Positions 7,751 through 16,488 of a stretch of 45,123 nucleotides of DNA are shown in pieces; position 1 is the first letter of the stretch, and each line of letters starts with the position of its first letter. The stretch comes from an uncultured Ruminococcus sp. (GTDB taxonomy: Bacteria > Bacillota > Clostridia > Oscillospirales > CAG-272), in the NCBI GenBank assembly GCA_902778205.1, contig CACYWX010000006.1, forward strand, positions 1 to 45,123. Reading direction: 5' to 3'. The position numbers and the translations under genes are program-made. The notes beneath the pieces are model-generated. The model worked only from the letters and a program-made list of their open reading frames with translations, was not told where the DNA came from and did not search any database.

Positions 7751-7779
7751 TTGTGCTTTTCCGCCGTACGCGGTATCAT
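7751..7779 (+). promoter_or_regulatory. Probable promoter of the XRE-TPR regulator
   Basis: TTGTGC (7751-7756), 17-bp spacer, TATCAT (7774-7779), 49 nt before the ATG at 7829. Confidence 0.5.
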
Positions 7780-7828
7780 GGGACTGCAGGCGGAACTGCC
7801 TGACTTCTGCGAAAAAGGAGAATCCATC

Positions 7829-8863
7829 ATGACCTTCGGCGAAACGATCCGCTCTCTTCGGAGAAAAGCGGATTACACTCAGGAAGAGCTGGCGGAAATG
7901 CTCGGCTTGTCCCCTCAGGCGGTCAGCCGGTGGGAATGCGATTCAGCCATGCCGGACGTGTCCCTTCTCCCGAGGCTGGCGTATCTGTTCGGCGTCAGTA
8001 CCGATACTCTGCTGGGCGTGGAGCTGGAAAAACGGGACCGCGCCATCGAAGCGATCCGTGAAGAGGCGAACCGCGCCGTTTCCGACGGATACCGGCAGGA
8101 AGGGATCCGGATGCTGAGAGAAGGACTGAAGTCCTATCCGAATTCCCATGTTCTCATGGCGGCTCTGGCGGACGCTCTGCTGCTGGAAGGCCGGCTCGAG
8201 GAGAGTCTGTCCTTGGCGGAGTGGGTGATCGGGCACGAGCAGGATCTGAAGCTGAAAACGGATGCGATTTCCACAGCCTCCTGCGTTCTTGACCGGATGG
8301 GACGGCACGCTCAGGCGGTGGAGCTTGTCAGAAGGCTCCCGGAGCTCGGCTGTGACGACCTGCTCATCCATCTGCTCAAGGGCTCCGAACGGGTCCGTGA
8401 GCTTCGTCACAAGGCTTTGACCGACGGTATGGCGGCTCTGAGCTGTCTGTACTGGCTGACCTCGGCGGAGAACGACCGCGGGGAACCGGAGCTGGACGCC
8501 GACGAACGCCGCCTCGCCCTGGAACGCCTTCTCGGACTGTACGACGGTTTCTTCCCGGACGGGGACTACGGCTTCTACGCCCAGTTTCCCGCCCGGATCC
8601 ACCGGGAGCTGGCGGTGCTCGACGCTTCACGGGGCAGGGAAGAGGAGGCTCTTCTGCATCTGAAGGAATGCGTCCGATTCGGGGTCGTGTTCGAGCAGTA
8701 CGATCCGGAGGAGAAGAGAACGTCCCTCTTCTTCCGCGGAGAGGCGGACGGCGGATGGGTGAGGAATGAGCCGGGATCGGAGGGCTGGGACGAGCTCCGC
8801 GAATGGCTGGCCGATCCGCTCTTCGACGGAATCCGGGAGAGGATCGGCCCAGCGGAGGAATAG
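7829..8863 (+). CDS. XRE-family regulator with C-terminal TPR-like helices
   Basis: 344 residues. Residues 3-58 are a Cro/cI-type helix-turn-helix ('GETIRSLRRKADYTQEELAEMLGLS', 'QAVSRWECDSAMPDVSLL'). The rest is alpha-helical with tandem pairs resembling TPR repeats (about 70-300). The layout is that of Clostridial XRE regulators whose helical domain senses a peptide or protein partner. ATG 7829 has AAGGAG 8 nt upstream; the longer frame from 7751 overlaps the promoter. No partner small-peptide gene is visible. The next gene also begins with an XRE domain, and the two HTHs share the QAVSxWE helix, suggesting descent from a common ancestor. Confidence 0.8.
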   Translation: MTFGETIRSLRRKADYTQEELAEMLGLSPQAVSRWECDSAMPDVSLLPRLAYLFGVSTDTLLGVELEKRDRAIEAIREEANRAVSDGYRQEGIRMLREGLKSYPNSHVLMAALADALLLEGRLEESLSLAEWVIGHEQDLKLKTDAISTASCVLDRMGRHAQAVELVRRLPELGCDDLLIHLLKGSERVRELRHKALTDGMAALSCLYWLTSAENDRGEPELDADERRLALERLLGLYDGFFPDGDYGFYAQFPARIHRELAVLDASRGREEEALLHLKECVRFGVVFEQYDPEEKRTSLFFRGEADGGWVRNEPGSEGWDELREWLADPLFDGIRERIGPAEE

Positions 8864-8917
8864 GAGGAAAGAACCCGCGTCCAACCGGCGGTTGTACTCC
8901 GGTCAAACAGGAATCCA

Positions 8918-8946
8918 TTGCGCGCGCCGGATTTATCTGGTATAAT
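8918..8946 (+). promoter_or_regulatory. Promoter of the XRE-methyltransferase gene
   Basis: TTGCGC (8918-8923), 17-bp spacer, extended -10 TGGTATAAT (8938-8946). Confidence 0.7.
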
Positions 8947-8991
8947 TACGGCGAGAGCAGGGCCCGCTTATCTTTTGGACCGGAGGAAGAC

Positions 8992-10536
8992 ATGGAGAAC
9001 ATCGGAAAGAGAATCAGGGATCTCAGAAAGGCGAAGGATCTGACGCAGGTTCGGCTGGCGGACTATCTCGGCGTGAGCGAACAAGCCGTGAGCAAGTGGG
9101 AAACGAGCGCGGCGACACCCGACCTCTGGCTGATCGAGCCGCTGACCCGCGTCCTCGGCGTGACGGCGGACGAGCTTCTCGGCATCGAACAGCCGAAGAC
9201 GGATCAGTGCAAGGAATTCGAGGAGCGCGTGGAGCGGATCTTCCTGGAGAGCTGGCCGGGGGAATTCCCGCCGACCTTCGACACGAAAAAGGCCGCGGAG
9301 GAACAGTTGAGCCGCGGCGTCATACCGGAGGATGTGACCGACGAAGCCATCCGCTCATGGATCCCCTATCTGAAAATGCTGGACGAACAAGGTGGGGAGG
9401 ACGCAAGCAGGAATGGCAAGCCTGGGGAGGCGGATTTCCGCGATCTGCTCCGGTTCCGCGCCCTTGAGGGAGACGTCGACGCGCTGGATCTTCTGGCGGC
9501 ACTCGGTCCGTATCAGCTCACCGAAGGACGGCGGAGCGGTTACGCCCGGGTGTTCGCGCTGGCCAAGATTTTGGGGGCGACGGAAATCGTGGACATCGGA
9601 TGCGGGAACATTCCGCACATCGATACGATCCTCGACAGCCCGGGCCTGCGCTATACCGGTCTCTGCTCGTGGGCGGACAACGAACGCTTCAACCGCCTTC
9701 TCCGGCCGTACGCTCCCGACGTGAAGTACGAAAAAAAGAAATATCCCTGTCCGGTCGAGACCGGGGAAGGCGCGATGGGACTGGCGTTCATGTTCCATAT
9801 CCTGCCGGAGACGGCAGACGGACTGATGGACGCGCTGGCAGGGGATTTCGACCGGGTTGTGGTTCAGGTGTGGGACGATTACGAAGCGGCGTTCCGCAGA
9901 GCCTTCGCCGGCTTTTCCGTGCGGATCCTCTGCGAGAGTGAATTTTACGGGCGGTTCACGGGGACCATGCGGCGGCGCCAAATGATCTGCTTCGCAACAA
10001 GGATCCGCGAGGATATCCGGACGCTCGACGAGATTCGGTACGATTGGTACGACACGCGCTTCCTGTACGGGGACGACCGCTTCCGCAGGGAGTACCACCG
10101 GAATTGGGACGAGGCAACGCGGAGGATGGGTTCCTTCAGCAGTATGGAGGTAGACGAATGGTTCAAAAGTGGGATCGTGCCGTCCTTCGATCTGTCCGAA
10201 GGGGAACAGGAGATTCTCGCCGCGCAGCTGGGAAACCGGAAAAACGGTGTGCACTTTATGACGGAAGTGACGGCGGACGGCTACGTTGAGGGGTATGTCT
10301 ACAAGGACCCGGATTCCATGCCTCGTCTGGAGCGCAACGGGAGCGGGGATTTCGTGCTGGATGGCCCCTGCTCCTTTGAAGGCAGACCGTACTGGTACGC
10401 CGCTTATGTGCGGGACGGACTGCTGCGCACAATCGAGGCGTTCGTGGTACCCGAGGATATGGGAAAACCGGACCGCGGCTTCCGGTTCCGCGAGGAATGG
10501 CTCAGACAGCGCGAGGAATGGGCGAAGAATTTTTAA
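8992..10536 (+). CDS. XRE helix-turn-helix fused to a SAM-methyltransferase-like domain
   Basis: 514 residues. Residues 4-60 form a Cro/cI helix-turn-helix (IGKRIRDLRKAKDLTQVRLA, 'SEQAVSKWETSAATPDLWLIEPL'). After a helical linker, residues 195-330 read as a Rossmann methyltransferase: motif I is VDIGCGN at 200-206, followed by 'HIDTILDSPGLRYTGLCSWADNERF' (motif II region) and 'FDRVVVQVWDDYE' (motif IV/V position). Residues 345-514 are unrecognised. The acidic residue ending motif II is not clear, so catalysis is uncertain. The protein could be a regulator that senses SAM or modifies a target. It has its own promoter and CGGAGGAA before ATG 8992. Earlier in-frame ATG 8803 would overlap the preceding gene and the promoter. 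Confidence 0.7.
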   Translation: MENIGKRIRDLRKAKDLTQVRLADYLGVSEQAVSKWETSAATPDLWLIEPLTRVLGVTADELLGIEQPKTDQCKEFEERVERIFLESWPGEFPPTFDTKKAAEEQLSRGVIPEDVTDEAIRSWIPYLKMLDEQGGEDASRNGKPGEADFRDLLRFRALEGDVDALDLLAALGPYQLTEGRRSGYARVFALAKILGATEIVDIGCGNIPHIDTILDSPGLRYTGLCSWADNERFNRLLRPYAPDVKYEKKKYPCPVETGEGAMGLAFMFHILPETADGLMDALAGDFDRVVVQVWDDYEAAFRRAFAGFSVRILCESEFYGRFTGTMRRRQMICFATRIREDIRTLDEIRYDWYDTRFLYGDDRFRREYHRNWDEATRRMGSFSSMEVDEWFKSGIVPSFDLSEGEQEILAAQLGNRKNGVHFMTEVTADGYVEGYVYKDPDSMPRLERNGSGDFVLDGPCSFEGRPYWYAAYVRDGLLRTIEAFVVPEDMGKPDRGFRFREEWLRQREEWAKNF

Positions 10537-10548
10537 CTTTTTCACACC

Positions 10549-10590
10549 AAAAAGACGGAGGGATCTTTTCGGGATCCTTCCGTCTTTTTG
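10549..10590. terminator. Bidirectional terminator between convergent genes
   Basis: A 17-bp stem of AAAAAGACGGAGGGATC (10549-10565) with GATCCTTCCGTCTTTTT (10573-10589). A- and T-tracts on both sides serve the XRE-methyltransferase gene (+) and the ABC gene (-). Confidence 0.9.
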
Positions 10591-10603
10591 CAGATAGGGT
10601 ATT

Positions 10604-12825
10604 TTACGCCGTAACCTGCTTGGCCTTGAGCAGCTTGTCGGCCTTGTCCAGCATGCCGGAGTCCTGACGCTGGGCCATGACGAGCCTCCAGTAGAAGCCC
10701 TTCTTGTCCAGAAGCTCCTGATGGGTTCCGAACTCCACCAGATGCCCCTTGTCCAGCACGATCAGCCGGTCGGCATTGCGGAGCGTGGACAGCCGATGGG
10801 CGATGTCTCCGTGTCCAGAGCCGCGGTGGCCTCGTCCAGGATCAGGATCTTCGGGTTGTGGATCAGGGCGCGGGCGATGGCCACTCTCTGACGCTCACCG
10901 CCGGAGAGGGAGTAGCCCTTCTCGCCGATCATGGTGTTGTACCCGTCCGGCAGATTGACGATGAAGTCGTGGGCGTTGGCCAGCTTGGCGGCGGCGATGA
11001 CCTCCTCGTCCGTGGCGTGGGGCTTGGCGTACTTGATGTTGTCCCGGATAGAGCCGGAGAACAGGTGGGTCTCCTGAAGCACCACGCCGATCTGGGACCG
11101 GAGCGCGTTCTGGGAGATGTCCTTGATGTTGACGTCGTCGATGAGGATAGCGCCGTCGGTCACGTCATACAGACGCATGAGCAGGTTGATGAGGGTCGTC
11201 TTGCCGGAGCCGGAATGGCCCACGACGCCGATCATCTCGCCCTTCTTCACGGTCAGGTTGATGTCCTCCAGCACGGGGTTGTAGCTGTCGTAGCCGAAGG
11301 TCACGTGGTCGAAGGTGACGTCGCCCTCGATGTCGATGTCGATCGGAAGGTTGATGTCCGCCACCTCGGGCTGTTCCTCCAGGATCTCCAGCACCTTGCC
11401 GAGAGAGGTCAGGAACGCGGAGATCTGGCGCGGGATGCCCGTGATCCAGAGCAGCGGCCCGTAGATGATGTTGGCGTAGGAGTTGAACTGGTGCAGGTCG
11501 CCGTAGTTCATGGTCCCCTTGAACAGCAGGTAGTTGCCGTAGAACAGGATCAGGTAGGAGCCGATTCTCGTCACGAAGCCCAGAAGCGGGAAGAACGTGT
11601 CGAAGAGGACGGCGTTGGATTCGGTCTGGGTCGTGTGGCGGTCGGTCCTCTTGTGGAAGGTGGCGATCTCGCGCTCCTCGTTGCCGAAGGACTTCACCAC
11701 GCGGATGCCGTTCAGGATGTCCTGCAGGAACAGGCGCACGTGATAGCCCAGGACCCAGTCCTTCCGGTTTCGGTTCTGCATGGTGGACCAGAATTTGCGG
11801 ACCAGCCATACCACGAAGGGGATCGGAATGAACACGAACATGGACATGATCGGGTTGATGATGAGCAGGAAGACCAGCGCCAGGATGAAGGACGCGCCTT
11901 GGGTGAACAGGGAGGGCAGCTGACCCGTCATGAAGGCCTGCACCGCGTTCACGTCCCCCGTGATGCGTCCCATCAGGTCGCCGGTGGACTTGTGGGAGAT
12001 GGAGGAGATGGACAGGGTGGAGATCTTTTCATAGAGCAGGGTCCGCATCATCAGGGTGAATTTGTTGCCGGCGATGGCGGACAGGCGGCTCTGAATCACG
12101 CCCAGGATACGCTGGACCAGATCGATGGAGATGATGGCCAGAAAGATCAGCAGGAAGGCCCGGGTGTGCTCGTCCTCGAGGAAGGAGCCCACGGGGCGGA
12201 TGCTCTCGTTGGTCAGGTAGTCGTTGACCGCCACGCGCTGGATGGCCGGCAGGATGAACTGGATGGCCAGGGAGATGAAGGAGACGATCAGCGGGAAGAA
12301 GAGCATGAAGCGCAGACCGCGGGTCAGGCCCCAGAGCTTCTTGTAGACCTCCGCTGAGTTGCGGCAGAAGGGGCAGATGGTGGTGCCGGGGATGAAGGGA
12401 CGGCCGCACTTCGGGCAGAAATGCTCGTTTTCCTTATTCTCCACGGGCTTGCCGGGCTCCCTCCCGTCCCGTCTCTTCTTCGCCAGATCCTCGCAGGCCT
12501 GGACCAGCACGGAATAGCGGGGCAGGTTGCGTCCGGAGAGGAACTGGCAGATGAGGGTCGTCGTTCCGTCCACCACCCCGTAGAAGGCGCAGTTGCCGTA
12601 CAGGACCTCGGTGGAGAAGACGGTGCAACGCTCCAGCTCGTAGGAGGACAGCACCCGCCCGTCCAGGATGCAGTAGATGCTCCGGTCGGTGACGGCGGTC
12701 CAGCCCTTGACGAACTTCTCCGCCAGAACATTGAAGGGAACGCAGTACATGAGGATTTCATCCGGGGAAGCGGCGGCGTCGTAAGCAGCCCGGTCCTTCT
12801 CCGGCATCTCATACATTAGTTTCAT
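10604..12825 (-). pseudogene. Zinc-ribbon ABC exporter (ATPase-permease), frame broken before the H-loop
   Basis: The order on the minus strand is: an N-terminal PH-like domain (MKLMYEMPEKDRAAYDAAAS onward), a zinc ribbon CPKCG...CPFC near residue 138, a six-helix exporter domain, then the ATPase with Walker A GHSGSGKTT, Q-loop, signature LSGGERQR and Walker [16 protein letters not shown]. At about 10821 the frame breaks: the D-loop LDTET is followed directly by the bases coding [14 protein letters not shown] in another frame, then '...[13 protein letters not shown]' to a stop at 10604. The sister exporter has 19 residues between these motifs, so about 58 nt is missing; 2222 + 58 is divisible by 3. 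GGGAGG precedes ATG 12825. The family is annotated in databases as associated with cyanophycin metabolism. Confidence 0.8.
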
Positions 12826-12843
12826 GATGAACCTCCCGTCGGA

Positions 12844-13471
12844 TCAGAGGTAAATCTCGATGGTGCGGTAGGTGAGGCGGTCCAGCTTCGTGGGATCGGG
12901 GATCAGGAAGCAGTTGCCATCCATATCGAAGATGTAGATGCGCCCGTCCTCCAGCACGCGGATGTTGGAGAAGGGGTTGTTCAGCACGATGGAGACCTTC
13001 CCGGCGGAGGTGTCGGCTTCCCAGTAGTTGTAGCCGAACTTCTCCTTGGCGGAGGTGATGCGGTGGATGACGGGGGTGAAGTAGCGGATATCCAGCTCGG
13101 CGTTGATGAGATCCACGGTTGCCTTGTCGAAGGTGTTCAGGTTGCGGGAAGGAGCGGCGGATCACCACGCGCTCGAAGAATTCCTCCTCGCCCTCGGCGT
13201 TGATGATCTTCAGGGAGATGAGCCCGCCCTCGGAGGCGGAGAACCAGCTGTTTTCCGGGGTCATATTGATGGAGACGCGGTGCTTGAAGAGATCATCCGC
13301 GTTGACCTCGCCGTCCCCGTCCTCAGCGGCCTCAGCCGTTTTGGCTTCCGCGGCTTCCGCCTTTTTCGCCTCGGCCGCCTCGTTCTTCTTCGCTGCCTCC
13401 GCGGCGGATTCTTTTCCGGAAACGGGGGCGGCGGTCTTCTTTTCGTCTTTCGGCGTATTCTTCTTACTCAT
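12844..13471 (-). pseudogene. DUF1854 protein, frame broken internally
   Basis: The minus-strand start at 13471 (AGGAGG 5 nt upstream) gives a Lys/Ala/Glu-rich tail of about 50 residues and then 'VSINMTPENSWFSASEGGLISL...FERVVIRRSFP'. The frame then shifts near 13145. The other frame carries LNTFDKATVDLINAELDIRY, 'FTPVIHRITSAKEKFGYNYWEADT', 'NIRVLEDGRIYIFDMDGNCFLIPD' and stops at 12844, which is the conserved DUF1854 core. In the family a segment of about 20 residues normally lies between the 'FP' and the 'L..L' helix, so roughly 60 nt seems lost (2 modulo 3). DUF1854 proteins sit beside this ABC exporter type and are named cyanophycin-metabolism associated; their biochemical role is unknown. 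It is 19 nt from the downstream ABC gene. Confidence 0.75.
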
Positions 13472-13492
13472 AATAACCTCCTGCCGCCCCGA

Positions 13493-15883
13493 TCACATAC
13501 CGGAGAGGACTTTTTTCATGGCTTCGCTCTGGAGCTTGTACAGCTTGTAGTAGACGCCGCCCCGGGCCAGCAGCTCGTCCGGCGGGCCTTCCTCGGCGAT
13601 TTCGCCGTTTTCGATGACGAAGAGGTAGTTGCAGTCCTTCAGGGTGGAGAGACGATGCGCGATGGTGATGCAGGTGCGGCCCTCCACCAGCTTGGCCAGG
13701 GCGTCGCTGATGAGCCGCTCGGTTTCGGTGTCCATGGCCGCCGTGGCCTCGTCCAGGATCAGGATGGACGGGGACATGAGCAGGGCGCGGGCGATGGAGA
13801 CGCGCTGGCGTTCGCCGCCGGACAGGGACCGGGAGCCGGAGCCGACCTCGGTTTCATATCCCTCGGGCAGGCGGACGATGAAGTCGTGGGCGTTCGCCGC
13901 CTTGGCCGCCGCGATGACCTCCTCCATGGTGGCCTCCGGTCTGGCGTAGCGGATGTTGTCGGCGATGGTGCCGCGGAACAGGAAAATCTCCTGGGACACG
14001 ATGGCAATGTTCCGGCGGACCGAGGACATCTTGATCTGCTTCAGATCGGTGCCGTCCATGAGGATCTGGCCGGAGATGGGGTCGTACATGCGGGTGATGA
14101 GGTTGGCGATGGTGGACTTGCCGGAGCCCGTGTGCCCCACCAGGCCGATGTTGTCGCCCGCGTGGATCTTGATGTTCACGTCCTTCAGGATGGGACGGTT
14201 GGGATTGTAGTGGAAGGAGACGTTCCGGAACTCGATGTCGCCGTCGAAGGTTTCCTTCACGATGGGATCCTTTGCCTCCATGACGTCCGGCACCATGTCC
14301 AGCACCTCGAACATGCGCTGTGCGGCGTTCATGGTGTCGGTCACCAGGTTGGTGAAGGTGGAGAAGAACTGCAGGGGACCGAAGATCATGCCGATGTACC
14401 CGAGGTAGGTGGTGAACTCACCGTAGGTCATATGCTCGCCCATGACCTGCAGGCCGCCGAAGCCCCAGATGGCCTGGGAGGACATGCCGATCAGCAGGGA
14501 GACGATGGGGAAGATGGTGAGGGAGGTGATGTTCACCTTCAGGTTGGCGGCGTAGAGACGGTCGGAGTATTTATAGAAGCGGTGAGTTTCCTCGGCTTCC
14601 TTGGCGAAGGCCTTCACCACGCGGATGCCGTTCAGGGAGTCGCCGAGCATGGAGTTCAGGGACGAGGACGCCCGGTACTGCTTGGAGTACATTCTCCACA
14701 GCTTGGGCAGCATCACCCGGAAGATCACCACGATGAGGGGCACCGGGATGAAGACCATGAGGGTCAGCTTCCAGTTCAGGAAGAACAGGAAGAAGGTCAG
14801 GCCGATGAAGTTCAGGGCGTTGAACACGAAGTTCGGGACGCCGTCGATGTAGAAGGAACGGATGCGCTCCGCGTCGTAGTTGACCCGGTTGATGAGCCGT
14901 CCCGTGGAGTTGTTGTTGAAGTAGGACAGGGACAGCCCCAGCATGGAGTCGAAGACGTTCTTCTTCATCTCATTCATCATGCGGGTGGACAGCTTGGCGT
15001 TGGTCCGGTTCTGCACGATGTTGATGAACAGGGACAAGAGGGCCAGTCCTACGATGGTGCCGAGGACGATAAAGAGCTTGGTGAGGGTGTGCCATTCGCC
15101 GTGCTCGTTGATGACCCGGTCGTAGAGGATCTTGCCGTTGATGATCGGGTTGACCAGAGCCACGGCGGAGGAGGCGAACATGCAGAGAATGACCACGGCC
15201 ACCTGACGCTTATAGGGCTTGAGAAAATCCAGAAGCCGGGTCAGCAGGGCGTTCTTGTTCTGGCAGTGCTTGCAGACCTTGCGGAACTGGTTTTCGTAGA
15301 CCCGTCCGCACTTGGGGCACTTGGCGTTGAACTGCTCGAAGATCTGGTCGTCCTCGGTGACCTCGTCGCCCCGGAGGAACCGGTCGACGAGCTCGCAGAA
15401 GGCGAAGAGGCGCTGGCGGGTGGCGTTGGTGCTCTGGGCCTTGATCTCGGTGACGGTGTCACGGTTCCAGTCCTCGAGGATTTTGTCCCGCTCCTCCTTT
15501 TCCGCGTTCTCGGGGATCTCGGGACGGGGCGTCTCGTGGCGCAGGGTCAGGAGCCTGGTGGAGGAGAGGCAGGTGTCTACGGAGAGGTCGGAATAATAAT
15601 CCATGGAGAAGGAGTCCAGATAGTGGACCTCTCCCGCGTACTCGATCTTTCCCCAGTCATCAAAGTCCGTATGGTGTCTGTGCTGTTTCCGGGGGATGGA
15701 GTCCGGATTGCCCAGAAGCCGGTGGATCAGGCGGGTCTTTTTCTCGTAGACCAGCCAGGATTCCCCGAAGTTTCCGTCGAAATCCAGATCCATCCGCACG
15801 GCCATGGTCATGTCGTCCGGGGACAGCCCCTTTTCGGCCACGGCCGACGCTGCGGCGTCTGTGAATTTGTCAAGCGGAAGCAT
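13493..15883 (-). CDS. Zinc-ribbon ABC exporter (ATPase-permease), intact
   Basis: 796 residues from ATG 15883 (GGGAGG 8 nt upstream). Residues 1-170 form an N-terminal domain like that of the neighbouring exporter. A zinc ribbon CPKCGRVYENQFRKVCKHC follows near 190-208. The exporter membrane domain spans about 225-510 ('VAVVILCMFASSAVALVNPI', 'LFIVLGTIVGLALLSLFINI', 'LTFFLFFLNWKLTLMVFIPV'). The ATPase has Walker A GHTGSGKST, signature LSGGERQR, Walker [15 protein letters not shown] and H-loop AHRLS. It is first in a three-gene minus operon and probably forms a heterodimer with the second exporter, as paired half-transporters do. Substrate unknown. Known members occur in Gram-positives and cyanophycin-storing bacteria. 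Confidence 0.85.
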   Translation of the reverse strand: MLPLDKFTDAAASAVAEKGLSPDDMTMAVRMDLDFDGNFGESWLVYEKKTRLIHRLLGNPDSIPRKQHRHHTDFDDWGKIEYAGEVHYLDSFSMDYYSDLSVDTCLSSTRLLTLRHETPRPEIPENAEKEERDKILEDWNRDTVTEIKAQSTNATRQRLFAFCELVDRFLRGDEVTEDDQIFEQFNAKCPKCGRVYENQFRKVCKHCQNKNALLTRLLDFLKPYKRQVAVVILCMFASSAVALVNPIINGKILYDRVINEHGEWHTLTKLFIVLGTIVGLALLSLFINIVQNRTNAKLSTRMMNEMKKNVFDSMLGLSLSYFNNNSTGRLINRVNYDAERIRSFYIDGVPNFVFNALNFIGLTFFLFFLNWKLTLMVFIPVPLIVVIFRVMLPKLWRMYSKQYRASSSLNSMLGDSLNGIRVVKAFAKEAEETHRFYKYSDRLYAANLKVNITSLTIFPIVSLLIGMSSQAIWGFGGLQVMGEHMTYGEFTTYLGYIGMIFGPLQFFSTFTNLVTDTMNAAQRMFEVLDMVPDVMEAKDPIVKETFDGDIEFRNVSFHYNPNRPILKDVNIKIHAGDNIGLVGHTGSGKSTIANLITRMYDPISGQILMDGTDLKQIKMSSVRRNIAIVSQEIFLFRGTIADNIRYARPEATMEEVIAAAKAANAHDFIVRLPEGYETEVGSGSRSLSGGERQRVSIARALLMSPSILILDEATAAMDTETERLISDALAKLVEGRTCITIAHRLSTLKDCNYLFVIENGEIAEEGPPDELLARGGVYYKLYKLQSEAMKKVLSGM

Positions 15884-15923
15884 AGGTGAGCCTCCCTTTC
15901 CCTGATTTTGCGTCCTGTCGCGT

Positions 15924-15929
15924 ATTATC
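15924..15929 (-). promoter_or_regulatory. Possible -10 box of the ABC/DUF1854 operon
   Basis: On the minus strand GATAAT (15929-15924) stands 41 nt before the ATG, with TACAGA 18 bp further upstream. The match is modest. Confidence 0.35.
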
Positions 15930-15971
15930 CCGAAAAATTCATATTTTTCTGTACACAAGACTGCGCGTTTA

Positions 15972-15980
15972 TGGTATAAT
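15972..15980 (+). promoter_or_regulatory. Extended -10 promoter of the 16139-22050 gene run
   Basis: TGGTATAAT with no good -35; TGTACA stands at a 19-bp spacing (15950-15955). The inferred leader is about 150 nt long. Confidence 0.55.
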
Positions 15981-16000
15981 ACACAGGAACACTCTGCTGT

Positions 16001-16063
16001 CCGGCGCGGCGGATGCAAGAATCCCCGCCTCAACAGTCTCTTAATCATAGCCTCCCGCGCCGG
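16001..16063 (+). promoter_or_regulatory. Leader hairpin ahead of the rluA operon
   Basis: CCGGCGCG (16001-16008) and CGCGCCGG (16056-16063) are perfect inverted copies with a 47-nt loop inside the untranslated leader. A T-rich stretch (TTTTTT at 16076-16081) follows 12 nt later. It could be an attenuator; no known riboswitch consensus is recognised. Confidence 0.35.
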
Positions 16064-16138
16064 AATTTGCAATAGTTTTTTGAAAAAAGTTCATTTTCGG
16101 CATCTGACACAAATCGGCTTCGCGCGAATGGAGTAAAA

Positions 16139-16486
16139 ATGCTTAAAAAAACAAAGGGCTGGACGAAGAGCAAAAACGTCCATTCCAAGCGGTACAAGAA
16201 CGATCTGGCCAACTATCTGCACGAGCGGAGCATCAAGTGCGTCACCGAGCGGATCGACGGCATCGAGGAGGTCATCGGCCGCTCCGGCGTGATCATGAAG
16301 CGGGAGGACGAGCTGGTCATCTACTGCGGCAGCGAGACCGTCATGCGGACCAAGATCGACGATCTTTACGCCTGGGAGCTTCTGTCCCTGGAGGGCGTCG
16401 TCATCACGGCCCACGATCTGGAGCACGGCGGGGAGGAGCGCACCGTCATCGCGTTCTATACCTACTGGCGTCCCATGGAGAGCTGA
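16139..16486 (+). CDS. Conserved hypothetical protein, 115 aa
   Basis: I do not recognise a named family. The N-terminus is basic (MLKKTKGWTKSKNVHSKRYK); the rest looks like a small alpha/beta fold with 'EVIGRSGVIMKREDELVIYCGSE' and 'LYAWELLSLEGVVITAHDLE'. No signal peptide or membrane segment. GGAG precedes the ATG by about 6 nt. It ends two bases before the GTG start of the RluA-type gene, so the two are translationally coupled, which hints at a role linked to RNA or translation. The alternating charged strands resemble spore-associated YabP/YqfC proteins in general shape only; I do not assign it. Confidence 0.7.
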   Translation: MLKKTKGWTKSKNVHSKRYKNDLANYLHERSIKCVTERIDGIEEVIGRSGVIMKREDELVIYCGSETVMRTKIDDLYAWELLSLEGVVITAHDLEHGGEERTVIAFYTYWRPMES

Positions 16487-16488
16487 CG

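Noticed and set aside
13103..15889. 928-codon open frame on the plus strand opposite the intact ABC exporter.
   Set aside because: It is Val/Gly/Asp/His/Gln-rich composition noise from the high-GC opposite strand; the minus strand encodes a full ABC exporter with all motifs.
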